Below, piece by piece: positions 9,318-21,633 of a DNA stretch of 64,000 bases (position 1 is its first letter; each line of letters opens with the position of its first letter). The DNA comes from Bufo bufo (Eukaryota; Chordata; Amphibia; Anura; Bufonidae): NCBI RefSeq assembly GCF_905171765.1, contig NC_053390.1, positions 578,362,471-578,426,470 of the forward strand, given 5' to 3'. Below the pieces are notes generated by a model. It saw only the letters and a program-made list of their open reading frames with translations, did no database searches and was not told the origin of the DNA. The position numbers and the translations under genes are program-made.

Positions 9318-10873
9318 GTGCTGAAGTTGATCTGTTTAGGCGACAAACAGGACACCGCCGCAGAGCTTTGGCAGGGTATAAGGGAACAGACCGAGCTATG
9401 GCTCTCTCCACTCAAACTACAACCAGGCATGGTTGTGTCTCACAATGGCTGTAACTTGGTGGCGGCTTTGGAGCTCGGCAACCTGACACACATCCCATGC
9501 CTAGCCCACGTCTTAAACTTAGTGGTTCAGCGGTTTATCAAAACATACCCCAATTTGCCAGAGCTACTAGTGAAGCCGCGCCGCGTGTGTGCCCATTTTT
9601 CGCAAGTCGTCCACAGCTTCAGCCGGCCTGTCAATGCTGCAGCAGCGCTTGCGGCTTCCAGCTCACTGACTGTTGTGTGACATGAGCACGTGCTGGAACT
9701 CTACGTTCTATATGTTGTCCAGGCTTTGTGAGCAGCAGAGGGCAGTTGTGGAATACATTTCAATTTAACTGCCACTATTCACAAGCGAGGAGTGGGCATT
9801 GATGTCAGACCTATGTGAGATTTTAAAAAACTTTGAAGAATCCACACAGATGGTTAGTGGCGATAACGCTATTATCAGCTTAACCATCCCACTGCTGTGT
9901 CTACTCAAACGATCGCTGCTCACAATTAAGGGCGACGTTCTGAATGTGGCAGACGAGGAACTGGGGGAGGACATCTCACAGGGTGATATCCAGACCACCC
10001 ATAGTTCGTCTTCTCAGGACGAATTGGACAGTGAAGAGGAGGAGGAGCAGGAGGAGGAGATGGAGGCTGTTGCCTCTGCTACTGAGGCTAGCTGTTCAGC
10101 GTGGATGGGCCAAAGAGGAGGAGGAGGAGGAAGAGGAGATGGAGAGTCATCCCGATGTCGACATCTTGCCTGTTGATACTCTGGCACACATGGTTGAATT
10201 CATGTTAGGCTGCCTTACCCGCGACCCTCGCGTTATACGCATTTTAGATAACACGGATTACTGGGTGTTCACCCTTCTCGACCCCTGCTACAAAGAAAAC
10301 TTCTCAGTTCTCATTCCTGTGGTGGAGAGGACGAGTAAAATGGTGCAATACCAAAAGGTAATTGTTAAGAGATTGCTCCGGAATTTTTCCTCTGACAACG
10401 CTGAAGGCAGAGTCAGTACTTCCTTAGGCACCTGGGGACGGGAGACAATGGGAACACACAGCAGTTCCAACAAAGGCAGGGCAACACTCTCCAAGGCATG
10501 GGACACTTTTATGACACCCTGCCAGCAACCTCATCCTGAAGTGTGGCCTAGTGGTACAAGGAGGGAAAAGTTTTGGAAAATGGTGAAGGAATATATAGCA
10601 GACCGTGTCAGCATCCTAAATGATCCCTCAGTGCCTTACAACTACTGGGTGTCCAAGCTGGACACGTGGCACAAACTTGCGATCTACGCCTTGGAGGTGT
10701 TGGCCTGCCCTGCAGCCAACGTTTTGTCTGAGCGTGTATTTAGTGCTGCTGGTGGCATCATAATAGATAAACGTATCCGCTTGTCCACTGGCAATGCTGA
10801 CAGGTTAAATCAGATAAAAATGAACAAGGCCTGGATTGCCCCTGACTTCTCCACTCCACCAGAGGAACGCTGA
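9318..10873 (+). pseudogene. hAT element 1 transposase: second catalytic block to C-terminus
   Basis: Several frames together give the rest of the transposase. Residues around MVVSHNGCNLVAAL align with the family motif CDNGANL, but the catalytic Asp position reads His here, and HIPCLAHVLNLVVQRF follows. After stops near 9680-9780, NFEESTQMVSGDNAIISLTIPLL leads to an acidic Glu run. A frameshift within the GAG repeats near 10120 is needed to enter the last frame, which gives WVFTLLDPCYKENF and the C-terminal dimerisation motif LEVLACPAANVLSERVFSAAG with the expected catalytic Glu. The end is TGA at 10873. The copy is dead by frameshift and by Asp loss. Confidence 0.85.
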
Positions 10874-11019
10874 GCTAATGATGAACAAACACGCAATTTA
10901 AATCTATGCTTTACAATGTACTCAATCCACAAGATTCAGATGCACCCTTTTCACCTCCATAAAAGGGTATATGTTTGAATCTTGTTTACTCATCCTCCTC
11001 CTCCTCCTGTTTCATACAG

Positions 11020-12806
11020 TATATATGCCCTCAGTACAATGTTTCATACGGTCTGCTCACCTGTAGGCCCTCACTACAATGTTTCATATGGCCTGCTCAC
11101 CTGTAGGCCCTCACTACAATGTTTTATGGGGTTCGCTCACATAAGGCCCTCACCTCCAATGTTTCATACGTCTGCTCACTGTAGGCCCTCACTCCAATGT
11201 TTCATACAGTCTGCTCACCTGTAGGCCCTCACTCCAAAGTTTCATATGCTCTGCTCAGCTGTAGGCCCTCACCTCCAATGTTTCATACATCTGCTCAGCT
11301 GTAGGCCCTCACTACAATGTTTTATGGGGTTTGCTCACCTTCAGGCCCTCACCTCCAATGTTTCATACGGTCTGCTGAGCTGTAGGCCCTCACTACAATG
11401 TTTCATACAGTCTGCTCAGCTGTAGGCCCTCACTACAATGTCTTATGGGGTTTGCTCACCATAAGGCCCTCACCTCCAATGCTTTATACGTCTGCTCAGC
11501 TGTAGGCCCTCACTACAATGTTTTATGGGGTTTGCTCACCTTCAGGCCCTCACCTCCAATACTTCATACGGTCTGCTCAGCTGTAGGCCCTCACTCCAAT
11601 GTTTCATACGGTCTGCTCAGCTGTAGGCCCTCACAAAAAATTTTTGGTGTTTGCTCAGCTGTAGGCCCTCACTACCAATGTTTTATGGGGTTTGCTCACC
11701 ATAAGGCCCTCACCTCCAATGTTTCATACGTCTGCTCTGCTGTAGGCCCTCACTACAATGTTTTATGGGGTTTGCTCACCATAAGGCCTTCACCTCCAAT
11801 GTTTCATACGTCTGCTCTGCTGTAGGCCCTCACTACAATGTTTTATGGGGTTTGCTCACCATAAGGCCCTCACTACAATGTTTTATAGGGTTTGCTCACC
11901 TGTAGGCTCTCACCTCCAATGTTTCATACATCTGCTCAGCTGTAGGCCCTCACCTCCAATGTTTTATGGGGTTTGCTCACCTTCAGGCCCTCACCTCCAA
12001 TGTTTCATACGGTCTGCTGAGCTGTACGCCCTCACTACAATGTTTCATACAGTCTGCTCAGCTGTAGGCCCTCACTACAATGTCTTATGGGGTTTGCTCA
12101 CCATAAGGCCCTCACCTCCAATGCTTTATACGTCTGCTCAGCTGTATGCCCTCACTACAATGTTTTATGGGGTTTGCTCACCTTCAGGCCCTCACCTCCA
12201 ATACTTCATACGGTCTGCTCAGCTGTAGGCCCTCACTCCAATGTTTCATACGGTCTGCTCAGCTGTAGGCCCTCACTAAAAAAAAAATTGGGGTTTGCTC
12301 AGCTGTAGGCCCTCACTCCAAAGTTTCATACGGTCTGCTCACCTGTAGGCCCTCACTACAAAGTTTTATGGGGTTTTCTCACCATAAGGCCCTCACCTCC
12401 ATTGTTTCATATGTCTGCTCAGCTGTAGGCCCTCACTACAATGTTTTATGGGGTTTGCTCACCATAAGGCCCTCACTACAATGTTTTATAGGGTTTGCTC
12501 ACCTGTAGGCCCTCACCTCCAATGTTTCATATGGTCTGCTCAGCTGTAGGCCCTCACTCCAATGTTTCATACTGTCTGCTCACCTGTAGGTCCTCACTAC
12601 AATGTTTTAAGGGGTTCGCTCACCTTCAGGCCCCCACTCCAATGTTTCATACGGTCTGCTCACCTGTAGGCCCTTACTCCAATGTTTCATACAGTCTGCT
12701 CACCTGTAGGCCATCACTCCAAAGTTTTATACAATCTGCTCACCTGTAGACCCTCACTCCAAAGTTTCATACGGTCTGCTCAGCTGTAGACCCTCACCTC
12801 CAATGT
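11020..12806. repeat. 1.8-kb minisatellite, ~40-43-bp unit, in hAT element 1 3' region
   Basis: More than 40 units of the type CTGTAGGCCCTCACTACAAT followed by GTTTTATGG or GTTTCATACG and then a GCTCA end. Units vary and are arranged in short higher-order blocks. The same unit core (AGGCCCTCACCT..AAT) is seen at 33278-33570 next to a different hAT end, so the array belongs to the transposon family. Long reading frames through it are repeat artefacts. Confidence 0.92.
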
Positions 12807-13084
12807 CAATGTGAACAGGCCCTTGCCTGTCAACATACACCTCAAATCGTGGGGGTTAGGAATAACTAGACACAGAGTAATACTTTAGCCATTATAGCAG
12901 GAAACTAAGGAAAGCAGTGTGGGTTAGTGCACCCCCGCCTGCAATCCTATGGTGTTTATCACTCTGGAATAGCATCCAGTGAGGTATAGCTAGTTTTAAT
13001 TTTTTAGGTAGCTCACATAAGTTTACTCTTCTCAATTGTTAAAATAAAATAAGTAAAAGTAAAGTTTTATTTCCTGGGACAAGA
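12807..13084. other. Unassigned spacer between two hAT relics
   Basis: No gene or repeat family recognised. Confidence 0.4.
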
Positions 13085-13099
13085 GTGGCTAGTAGCCAG

Positions 13100-13496
13100 T
13101 TAGGCAGTGGTGTTTTGCAGGTAGTTGTTAATGTCACGTTTTTGCTGGAGCAGCCTATCAGGCATATACAAGGTGGAGTTCCAGCGCGTCGGGCAGTTCC
13201 AAATTAGACGTCTGACGGGCAAATGGTGACGTCAGCAAGGCGAGCCATGGGCGTGTAAGATCTTCTTAAATGGCCAGAGATTTTCCTGGCCTGCCACAAG
13301 ACGTCCTGGACCCCGGGGTATTTGGCAACGAATCACTGCACGACTAAGTTCAGGACGTGTGCCATGCACGGCACGTGCGTCATTTTGCCCTGTTTCAGCG
13401 CGCTCAGCAGATTGGCACCGTTGTCACACACCACTTTAACAACTGTCAAATTGAGCAGGGTTAGCCACTGATCGGCCTATGACCGCAGAGCTAAAA
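13100..13496 (-). pseudogene. hAT element 2 transposase, second catalytic block (broken)
   Basis: On the minus strand the text VVCDNGANLLSALKQGKMTH, then VPCMAHVLNLVVQ, is seen at about 13430-13330, with the catalytic Asp preserved in CDNGA. A stop follows LVVQ, then KYPGVQDVLWQARKIS. A frameshift leads to PTRWNSTLYMPDRLL, the conserved hAT TRWNST motif, near 13180. Coding similarity fades near 13085. Confidence 0.8.
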
Positions 13497-14039
13497 TCAG
13501 TGCAGGACCGGGCTCTTGGCTTCCAGGCACAACAGCCGCAGCACACCATGGCAACGTCTCACCTGGCACGTCAAAAAGGTTCTGGGGAGCTTGGGGGGTG
13601 CAGCGGAAGAGGCGGTAGCAGTGGAAAAGGAGGGCTCAGCCAAGGAGGAGATGGAGGATGGAGTAGGAGTAGGAGAAGAAGAGGCAGGCCTGTATGCAAT
13701 CCGTGGCGGTAACACCAAATCCACACGGGTGCCACGGGTTACATGCTTGATGGCCATCAGAAGGTTCACCCAGTGGGCAGTAAAAGTTATGTACCTTCCC
13801 TGCCCATGTTTGCTAGACCACGTGTCTGTGGTCAGATGTATCTTGGCACTGACACTGTGTGCCAGAGATATATTCACTTGCCGCTGAACATGGCCATATA
13901 GCTCAGGGATGCCCTTCTGAGAGAAATATTTCCTTCCGGGAACCTTCCATTGCAGTGTGCCAATAGCCACAGATTTTCTAAAGGCCTCTGAGTCCACCAG
14001 TTTATATGGCAGTAGTTGGCGGGCTAGCAGTTCCGACAA
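13497..14039 (-). pseudogene. hAT element 2 transposase, first catalytic block
   Basis: An open stretch of 180 codons on the minus strand. It begins with LLARQLLPYKLVDSEAFRK, then KVPGRKYFSQKGIPELY and the motif HLTTDTWSSKHGQGRYITF, whose TTDTW Asp is the first catalytic residue. After HWVNLL the frame leaves the conserved alignment and becomes Ser/Pro-rich, which probably reflects a frameshift. Confidence 0.82.
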
Positions 14040-14325
14040 GCCAGCGGTCAGCCGTTAGGCAAGAGGGTTATCCGGCGTCATCAATCATGAACTTTATACG
14101 CTTGAACATTTGGGCGACGGAAGCCTGCCAGATGAATGCGACGACGGCACGGTGGAAGGTGGAATGGAGGAAAATGGGAGGAGAAAGGAGAAGAGGCAGG
14201 ACGTGGAGCGCCGGGAGTGAGGCTTTGTGGGTTCTGACGGTGTTGCTCCCACTGGACTCGGTGATGGGAGGCCAGGTGCCTTCTTAAGGCGGTCGTCCCT
14301 AGGTGAGTGTTGGGCTTACTGCGAC

Positions 14326-15054
14326 TTATTTGTTGATAGCACAGGCTGCAGATGGAAACACTTTGTTAACAGCTGGCACGTTAAAAAAAAGCCTACACTG
14401 CGGAGCCATGTGCTGCGTCCTGGGAGCGCCAGATGTGACCGTGCATGGTGGATGGCTCGCTCTAGATACATTTGCAGTCTGCTTTTTTACTTCTGTGCAC
14501 TGCGAGTTTTGCCTCGTTCTCCTCCCTATCTGCTGCTCCGTCTCTCCCTCTGAACTCCCCTGCTCTTCCTCTCTTGTGGGCACCCACTTGACGTCCATCG
14601 ACACGTCATCATCGTCACCTTTACCACCACTGACATTAGAGATCTCAGAGCAGGCAGCAACAGCGGGGACCACTCTCCTTTGACTGATCTGGGTACTGTC
14701 ATCAGACCACTGGGTGGCGGCCGTTGCTACCTCCTCTTTCTGATCCGATGCCAAGAATGGCTGCACATTGGTAAGGTCTGGGAATGGATGGGAAAATAAT
14801 TCCTCTGACTCGAGTGGAGGGGTTATGGTGGTGGTGTCTTTGGGGGTGCACACAGCAGAGAGTGAGGAGGGTGCTGATACAGAGGATGAGGAGTGTGCAG
14901 AAGCGGAAGGCCACTCAACCAACTCTGGTGCATCCTTTGATATAATCGCACGCACCTTCTTGAAATTCCTACTTAGGCTTCGGCCTGGTGCACCTGCCTG
15001 ACCCCTACTACCCTTGTGGAATGGCCTGCCTCTTCCTCTGCCTGTCATTTTCAA
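14326..15054 (-). pseudogene. hAT element 2 N-terminal region (RG-rich, acidic)
   Basis: An open frame of 242 codons starting MKMTGRGRGRPFHKG, then a Ser-rich linker, DDDDVSMDVKW and a basic QQIGRRTRQNSQ segment. The Gly/Arg-rich start matches the beginning of the other hAT proteins here (27276). No BED finger is readable between this frame and the catalytic block, so that part is decayed. Confidence 0.65.
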
Positions 15055-15832
15055 AATTACCCTGTGACAAAGTCCCTATAGAAGAGCAGTATTTTCTGGA
15101 AGCAGGTATATCAAACCCCTTAATCAGTTTATTTTGGGGCAACAGGTATATCATTCCAGTGGCAATTAGTTATTCCAATTGCGTTTGTCCCTCTGTATAG
15201 CTGCTGTATCTCAGCAGAACCTTACACAAATGCTGCACAATACAAATGCACGATATAGAAATTATATTATAGGTATATAACACCCCTGCCTCAATCAGTT
15301 TTTTTGGTGGGCAACTGGTATATCACATCAGTTGCAATTAGTTGTTCCAATAGCGTTTGTCCCTCTGTATAGCTGCAGCATCGCAGCAGAACTGCACACA
15401 ACTGCTGCACACTACAAAGGCACTATAATATACTTTCTATGTTAGAAAATATATTATAAGTATATCACACCCCTCAGTATGTCACACCTATCGATACCAG
15501 TCCTTAAAAGGAACTTTGTGGCCCTATTAGCTAGCGTTTGGTGTCTCTAACAGTCTGTCCCTGCTCCACACAGCAACCTCTCCCTACACTGGCAAAAGAC
15601 TGAATGTAAAATGGCGGCCAGATTGGGTTTATTTAAAGGGTAGGGGGTGTGTCCATGTGCTGAAACGTCTCAATTGGCTGTCCTGTCCCACCTGATGGAT
15701 GTGTCATGGGTCAAAGTTCAGCACATGGCAAAAGAATATGGCACCAGTGGACATCGCCATATGTTCAGCGAACCGCAAACGAGCAAAGTTCGCCGCAAAA
15801 CGACCGCCGGGCGAAACGCATGGCCATCTCTA

Positions 15833-16739
15833 GTGGCTACTTTCTCCCAGGCCAATGAGCTTCAACATGGCAAGGAAACACTTGACCTGACACATGTAAT
15901 TTAGAGAAGAGTAATATGGGGATATTCAGGACTTTTTTCTTTTGGGAGTAGAACTGGTTTGTATGTCTCTTTCCCTGTGGAATATTACACAAGTTATTTT
16001 TTTCTCTTTCTATGATTTGCCTGAAATGCATCACAAAAAATTGGTTTCTTTAGAATCTGAATTTTTTGGGGAAATTTGGGATGCATTCCAAATCAATAGA
16101 ATGGCTTGCTCATCTCTAAAATAAATATAGAGACTGTTTATCATTTATTTTGTGAGTGAGGATCTCAGTAAAGATTAACAATTCAGAAGTTGTTCAGTAC
16201 AAGAAACCTTTAGTTTCATTGCTTTATTTTTACTGACACAGACTGGCAAAACTTATGATTTTAATAAAGCTCTCTAAGTTGGGTGATGTTTCAAGATTTC
16301 CTGACAGCAGTTTGCAGTCGACAGAACATATTATTCTTCCTTGTATAAATATACCATCCATTAGATCTATTTCAACAGCTCAATACCATTCCAAGCAAAC
16401 AATAAAGATTTGTTTGAATATCTGTATCTCGTACAAATATTGGAAAGAAACTTAAAAGAAAAAAAGTTTTTCACTGCTTTCGACAACAACCATTTTATAG
16501 ACCAGATCACCTGATGCGTCAGCGAACATGAAGTATTTTCTGAAGGAAAGTATTGCAAGCATTCAATGTATCAGTTGGTTGACAAAAACATTTCAGCCAA
16601 TTTCTTTCTGCTTTTTCAACGGGTTGGCCTTAGTTCAAGAGGAAATTCTTACATAACAGTGAGAGGAAATATAAGTCACCGCTAATGATGACAATTGAGA
16701 AATTATAGCTACCAGAGAATTTATTTGTACATTTTTATT
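15833..16739. other. Intron 1 sequence without recognised features
   Basis: AT-rich, no gene and no repeat boundary recognised. GTGGCTAC at 15833-15840 would be the target duplication of hAT element 2, but its partner was not found. Confidence 0.4.
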
Positions 16740-17138
16740 ACTCTCAATAACAGAAGAAAGTCACCGTACCTCCCACCCCTGCAGCTGACAGAAGTGGGAG
16801 GTTTATCTTAATTTTTTCAATCTCTGTTGGCTGGAGTGGGTGGGGGTGTGGCCTAACCGGATCAGGGGCGTAACTTAAGGAAAACTGGGGGCAGGGTTTT
16901 AGGTTCATCTTTTGAAGGTGGACACATTGTTGCATGGGGCGTGTCTGGCCTCCTTCCTGCAAGAATGACGCCCCTTTGGGCACCTTACTGGCTAATTTGC
17001 TTACCAAATAAACTGAATTTTCAGAGGATAAAAATATATATTGCTGGAACAAAGGCACATCTGGAAATAAGGTACTAAGTGCTATTAGGCCATGGCTTTA
17101 CTTCAATAGGGATTATCCTGGTGACAGATTTCCTTTAA
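16740..17138. mobile_element. Kolobok/T2-like MITE, one end only
   Basis: The right end reads GGTGACAGATTTCCTTTAA, finishing at the TTAA of 17135-17138. This is the mirror of the frog T2-type terminus TTAAAGGAAATCTGTCACC. No matching left end was found, so the copy is truncated and the left limit is uncertain. Confidence 0.5.
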
Positions 17139-17185
17139 AGCTCACCTACAGCAGTGAAGAAAAATGGCTGGGTTGTTATGGAAAC

Positions 17186-17431
17186 CTGGTGTAAAGCTGT
17201 GTGTGTGTGGAGACTGGCCTGCAAGCGTCAATTGGCTGATAAGGGTCATGTGACCAAGCTTCTATTGGCTAATGCATTTTTTTGGGAATATCTCAGGAAC
17301 GGTACGTCATAGAGAGCTAAGACCTGGTCTAAAACCTTTCCAGACACCTGATGTACCTGTGTGCCAAATTTTGTGATTGTAAATGCGACGGTGTGACGAT
17401 TCCTTTAGCGGACATACATACACACATACAC
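17186..17431 (+). repeat. Dispersed repeat, copy A
   Basis: About 245 bases align, at roughly 85% by eye, to the reverse complement of 59500-59748. Shared phrases include GGGTCATGTGACCAAGCTTC, GGGAATATCTCAGGAACGGT and AAATGCGACGGTG. The family was not identified. Confidence 0.8.
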
Positions 17432-17989
17432 TCCGCTTTATCTACAGAGTATAACAATTTTCCCGAATGCTCAATTTAATTCCACATAACAAAAGATTAT
17501 TTAGGACTTTTGTAATGTTGGGTTACACCATGTGGTAGTGACTCAAAATAATCTAACTAGCATAACAGAAATAGTTGAATAAAATAATAGATTGGAAGGA
17601 CCTGTTTTATCAGGGACAGCCCCATTCTGATAGGACCCAAGCAACTGTTTTTGCAGGGGAAAATTGTGTCAGCCAGACATATGGCATTACACTGCAGCCA
17701 TTCAAGTAGCTGCCCATGTAATAAATGGACACCTCTGGTCCCCTTATGAATATATATTTCAGATATATATATATATATATGTTATATATAGGAGCATATG
17801 TGTCCTTAGGAAAAAAAAAGTTGCTGTGCCATGTTTTATTTCTCAGGACACCTACTGTACTTAGCTTTTATTAGTGCGAGTCTTAGAGTAGCTCTTTTTA
17901 AGTGTCTAAAATTGGCCCATTATTATCAACTTTTTGGGAGCCATTTTTTTATTTTAAAATTTGTGTTATTGTAAATATGATATGCTATA
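17432..17989. other. Intron 1 sequence; (TA)n tract
   Basis: No gene seen. A short (TA)n microsatellite lies at about 17762-17790. Confidence 0.5.
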
Positions 17990-18610
17990 CAGGGGTCTAG
18001 ACTTTTCTGCAGAGGAACTCTGAGGCTACTACCTCCTGGAGTAGTCTCTGTGTGATTGAGGGCTGAACCACAGGGTTCAAAGACACTGGTGCAAGGCACT
18101 GAGAGGTCAGGCAAAATCCTAGTCAGGGACAGGGCAGCCAGAGCACGTGCGGTAGAGTTAATGGCCCAAGGTTTGAGCAGGCAGTAGAGTTCCAATACGG
18201 AGGTCAGGCACAAGTCGGGTCAGAATCCTGTGAACAGACAGAAAGTTGGTATACAGGCAGACAACAGAATACAGCACACCTTAGTAGGGAACTAACTCGC
18301 TATAAACCTAATGCACGGGCACCCCTCCACAGGTGAAGAAGTGCGTAAGCTCCAGTCCCTACAGACAAAGCAGGAGAGGTTTTGCTGGCAAGCAGGCTGC
18401 AGCCTGTGTGGAGGAACAGAGCAGACCCACTGTCTGGGTCTGTTGGAAAGAAGACAGTGGGAGGCTGGTCCAGGCCCCTGGCCAGGGAATGTAGAACAAT
18501 GCTGGCCATGAGCGGCCACTGTAATAGCAACCTGCTATGAGTTTCAGACTTTTCTGATGTGGGCATGTCCCTCCCATGCTTTTCTCTTCTATAGCCCATG
18601 AATGATCTCT
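17990..18610. repeat. Probable dispersed retroelement fragment
   Basis: A purine-rich block with CAGGCAAAATCCTAGTCAG-style phrases, similar in style to the LTR at 50855-51506. No ends or target duplication could be defined. Confidence 0.3.
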
Positions 18611-18626
18611 TCTCCAATGTGTTGGC

Positions 18627-18641
18627 AGATACTGATGCTAA
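18627..18641. repeat. 15-bp target site duplication, left
   Basis: AGATACTGATGCTAA here and at 19124-19138, exact match, flanking the fold-back element between them. Confidence 0.85.
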
Positions 18642-19123
18642 TTAATCCTATACCAACCAGACCTATTTTCGGGCACATCCAGGAATTTCATCTAAACCTT
18701 AGTGTTGGAGCCCATAACAAAAATAATCCACAAAATAAATCAAAATATATTTCCTTTATTAAGCTCAATTAAAATACAAGCAAGTTAAAATTCGAGGAAT
18801 CCAGAATCCACATGATTGTGCGAGGAAGAAGGTTAAAATAAACTAACTAGTAGGGTACTAACTCCACAATAAACCGAAAACCTGGTACCACAAGCCACAA
18901 AATAGTGGAACAATGAAAAAAGAGCATCAAGTACACACTGTCTGCATGAAGGTCCCCCACTTACCCAACGTGTTTCGCCAACGGCTTCCTCCCACAATCA
19001 TATGAATTCTTCTAATTTTAACTTGCTTGTATTTTAATTGAGATTAATAAAGGAAATATATTATTATTTCTTTTGTGGATTATTTTAGCTATGGGCTCCA
19101 ACACCAATATAGAATGTAGGTTT
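18642..19123 (-). mobile_element. Small fold-back element with hammerhead-like motif (482 bp)
   Basis: Flanked by an exact 15-bp direct repeat. A one-sided tail (18642-18697) is followed by a left arm (18698-18797) that pairs with a right arm (about 19010-19123); both contain ATTAAAATACAAGCAAGTTA or its complement. The spacer holds GGAGGAAGCCGTTGGCGAAA on the minus strand, a degenerate hammerhead-like core. No coding capacity. Long variable target duplications and ribozyme motifs point to Penelope-type retrotransposition. Confidence 0.75.
18967..18995 (-). ncRNA. Degenerate hammerhead-like motif
   Basis: The minus strand reads GGGAGGA, one extra A, stem GCC/GGC with loop GTT, then GAAAC. The hammerhead consensus CUGANGA is matched at G5 A6 G8 A9, but the first two positions are G G in place of C U, so cleavage is unlikely. 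Confidence 0.4.
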
Positions 19124-19138
19124 AGATACTGATGCTAA

Positions 19139-20356
19139 GCAGTGTCTTCTGTCTTTCGTTGGTGCCCGCTTCTGTTGGTTCTCTCCACACTCAAAAACAG
19201 TCTAGTGATTCATCCCAGTCCTTTTAAACAGCTTTCTGTATGTTTCCTATCTACACTGTCTACATTACAGCCTGTATGATTTGCCTCCTCAAAAAATTAG
19301 GATGCCTTCGCCCCTCCACATTCTGATCTGCCATGTGCAACCTTCTCCCCCTTCCTGCTGCTATCTCTAACACTAAGCAAATAGCAAGGGTAGTAGAGGG
19401 AGCTGTGTGAAGGAGTTGTATAGACTCTGTGCAGCAAGCCCCTGAAGAGCTGGTGCAGAGGATGGGAGTGGTAGTTACTCTGATGAGATACTGTGTCACA
19501 GTGTACTCTCTCAGGCTGTCTGTCTGTGGGGTTCAGTGCAGTAAAAAAGTGGTGTGAAGGAATCATACAGACATAGGAGAACATGAAATGTCTCTCTTTG
19601 TTGAGTGCAAAGAACAACTTGTGGTACATTCATAAATATTAATAACAAGGTGCAGTCTCTGTCACCAGATGATGATGTATGGTGGCTCGTTAGATGGCAA
19701 TTGATGGCACTCAGAAGTATGCTAGCTGACAGTCTCTTCCTCCTGATTCCCCTTCACTACGGCTATAAAGCTGGCACCTGTGGTTTTAATTGTCCACAAC
19801 GTAATGCAGGCTTTAGGGTTTGCCTTTACTGAACGGTGGTGAAGGGTGTCTTAACTTGCTATCCCCTTGTAGCAGTGTTTGTAAAGCTGTGGTAGCTGGT
19901 AACTCTGCGGTCTGTAAAACTGTAGCGTTGATGGTTTCTCCAGCCCTATGACCTTCCAATTTATCTGAAGAAGCATTCCTCACAGATGAATTGGATTTCT
20001 GGTCCTAAGGCCCTATGGAGCAGAAGCTTATGAACGTGCTGTCTGTCTCTTTACTAGTTTCTTAATTTCACTAATTAGCTTTCCATCCTGACAGTAAGTA
20101 GGACTAGGACTAGTTTATTCCTATCAAGAGAGAGGGAAGGGGTGGTTAGCCACTCATACACCATATCCTAGTGTAACAGTATAAGACATAGGTAAAACAT
20201 TACAATAGCATTATAAACTAAACAATTTGCAAATACCCTCTCTGGGGTATTGCATATGCAATGTCAAAATGGTAGAAAACAATGTATTGAAATAAAACTT
20301 AGATTCTGTATACAGATTTTTTTTATTTGTGAAGTAAGTTTATCTAAATTTTTGAG
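19139..20356. other. Intron 1 sequence without recognised features
   Basis: No coding region, tRNA or repeat boundary recognised over 1.2 kb. Confidence 0.45.
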
Positions 20357-20797
20357 TTAAAGATGACCTTTCATTGGAATTTACTAGTTTAATTAAATAC
20401 CTTTCCTTGCGGCGCAACCCCCGCTGATGCTGACACCCTGGTTGTCATTTTCAAATACCACGCGTACTCCCCGCTGTGCCCCCCTGCAGCTTTCCCGCTC
20501 AGTATGTTAATCCTGAGCATCGGTACAGGGAGGAGGAGATACCGGGGTTTCTCAATGGGAGTCTCCTTCTGCCTGGCTGTGCCGGGATACAATCACAATG
20601 GAGAGCATCACAGCCATTGAGAAACCCTGGCATCTCCTCTCTGTACAGCTGGTTAGGATTAACACTGCAGGGGGGCACAGCGGGGTGTACGAGTGGTATT
20701 TTAGAAAAACAACCGGGGTGTCACCTTTCCTTGTGGGGTACCCCCCGCTGATGCTATTTTATTAAACTAGAAAATTCCCATGAAAAGTCTTCTTTAA
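20357..20797. mobile_element. TTAA-flanked fold-back MITE (Kolobok- or piggyBac-like)
   Basis: Starts TTAAAGATGACCTTTCATTG at 20357 and ends with the complement of TTAAAGAAGACTTTTCATGG at 20797. The arms remain complementary for over 100 bases (CTGCAGGGGGGCACAGCGGG matches the complement of left-arm sequence at 20478-20498). Non-coding. Confidence 0.7.
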
Positions 20798-21287
20798 ATT
20801 AGCTGAATAACAGGTTAACTTTTAGCTTTTTCTCCATATCAAATTCTGCCTTATATTGTTATGAAAAAGTTATAATGCAAATTAGAATCTGCATCAATGT
20901 TAGCTAAAACAACCAATGAACGAGATAAACAGACCCTGAGCATCTGTTAAACTATATGTAGATGAATATACGTAGGTAACAAGAGTCGCAAACAATTTAC
21001 ATAAGCACTTGGACTATGTGACTAGAAATGGTTGAGAAAACTGGGTATAGGCGCCAGGGGACCTCTATTCTGGTCTGACCGTTTCTGACTAAACTTTTGG
21101 AACATTTTCAAACACATAGGCGCAGATTCGTGAAACAGCTTAAGAGAAAATTGTCTTTGTTGCCCATGGCAACCAATACATCTTTTAATTTTTGTTTCAT
21201 TTTGCCATAGAATAAAAAAAATATATGAAAGCTTCTCTATGATTGTTTACTATTGGTAACAAAGGCAGTTTTTGAATTAGTCTGTTT
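20798..21287. other. Intron 1 sequence without recognised features
   Basis: AT-rich, no gene seen. Confidence 0.45.
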
Positions 21288-21633
21288 TAGGGATGAGTGA
21301 ATAGATTGTAACAAATCGATTTGCCTCATTAGCACAGGAATTTTGCCACAGGTGAAGATGTCCCCACCTGCCTGTTGATTGACAGGGCCTGGAGCAGGGA
21401 GTGCGCATGCACCACTGCACTTCGAGGTAGCAGCGCAAGCGGAGTCGCTGCTCCTAAAGTCGAATTTGAGCTTCGGCGCCTGTGTTGCTACTCGGAGCAA
21501 CGGTGCGGGGCCCAGTGTGTCAGACCCACGCTAGATATCTGGCGCCAGTCAATCAACAGGCCAGCCCCTCACAGGTCAAGAATTCCTGCTAATGAGTCAA
21601 ATTGATTCATTAGAATAGATTTGCTCATCCTTA
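21288..21633. mobile_element. Short hAT-type MITE
   Basis: The left end TAGGGATGAGTGAATAGA pairs with the right end, whose complement starts TAAGGATGAGCAAAT. The interior is GC-rich with TGATTGAC inverted around it. The 8-bp flanks match only partly. It lies 73 bases before the BANK1 exon. Confidence 0.65.

Larger units (their letters stand above)
5590..12806 (+). mobile_element. hAT element 1 (broken autonomous copy with 3' minisatellite)
   Basis: A plus-strand hAT transposon relic. Fragments run in the order RG-rich N-terminus, acidic linker, BED zinc finger, RNase H-like catalytic region and C-terminal dimerisation region, ending with TGA at 10871-10873. A long minisatellite follows in the position of a 3' UTR. 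The coding region is split at 6072/8234 by another hAT-type insertion with an 8-bp target duplication. Terminal repeats of the host copy were not identified, so both outer limits are approximate. Confidence 0.75.
13085..15832 (-). mobile_element. hAT element 2 (minus strand, 3'-truncated)
   Basis: The 5' end is at 15832: read on the minus strand it starts TAGAGATGGCC, followed by GTTCGC-rich terminal sequence like that of the nested element at 6073-8233. Coding relics follow in order: RG-rich N-terminus (15054), acidic/Ser-rich linker, catalytic block 1 (14039-13730) and block 2 (13430-13100). Sequence similarity to hAT stops near 13085, so the C-terminal dimerisation region and the 3' end are missing. 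No reliable matching target duplication was found. Confidence 0.75.

Noticed and set aside
8474..10873. A domesticated ZBED-type host gene
   Set aside because: Frames are broken by several stops, the catalytic Asp position is mutated and the element is interrupted by another hAT; no sign of selection.
10982..12749. Plus-strand frames of up to 127 codons with CSAVGPHYNV repeats
   Set aside because: Translated minisatellite in the hAT 3' region, no start context, no domain.
13085..13092. GTGGCTAG as target duplication partner of GTGGCTAC (15833-15840) for hAT element 2
   Set aside because: Only 7 of 8 match, no hAT terminus follows, and coding similarity seems to cross the site.
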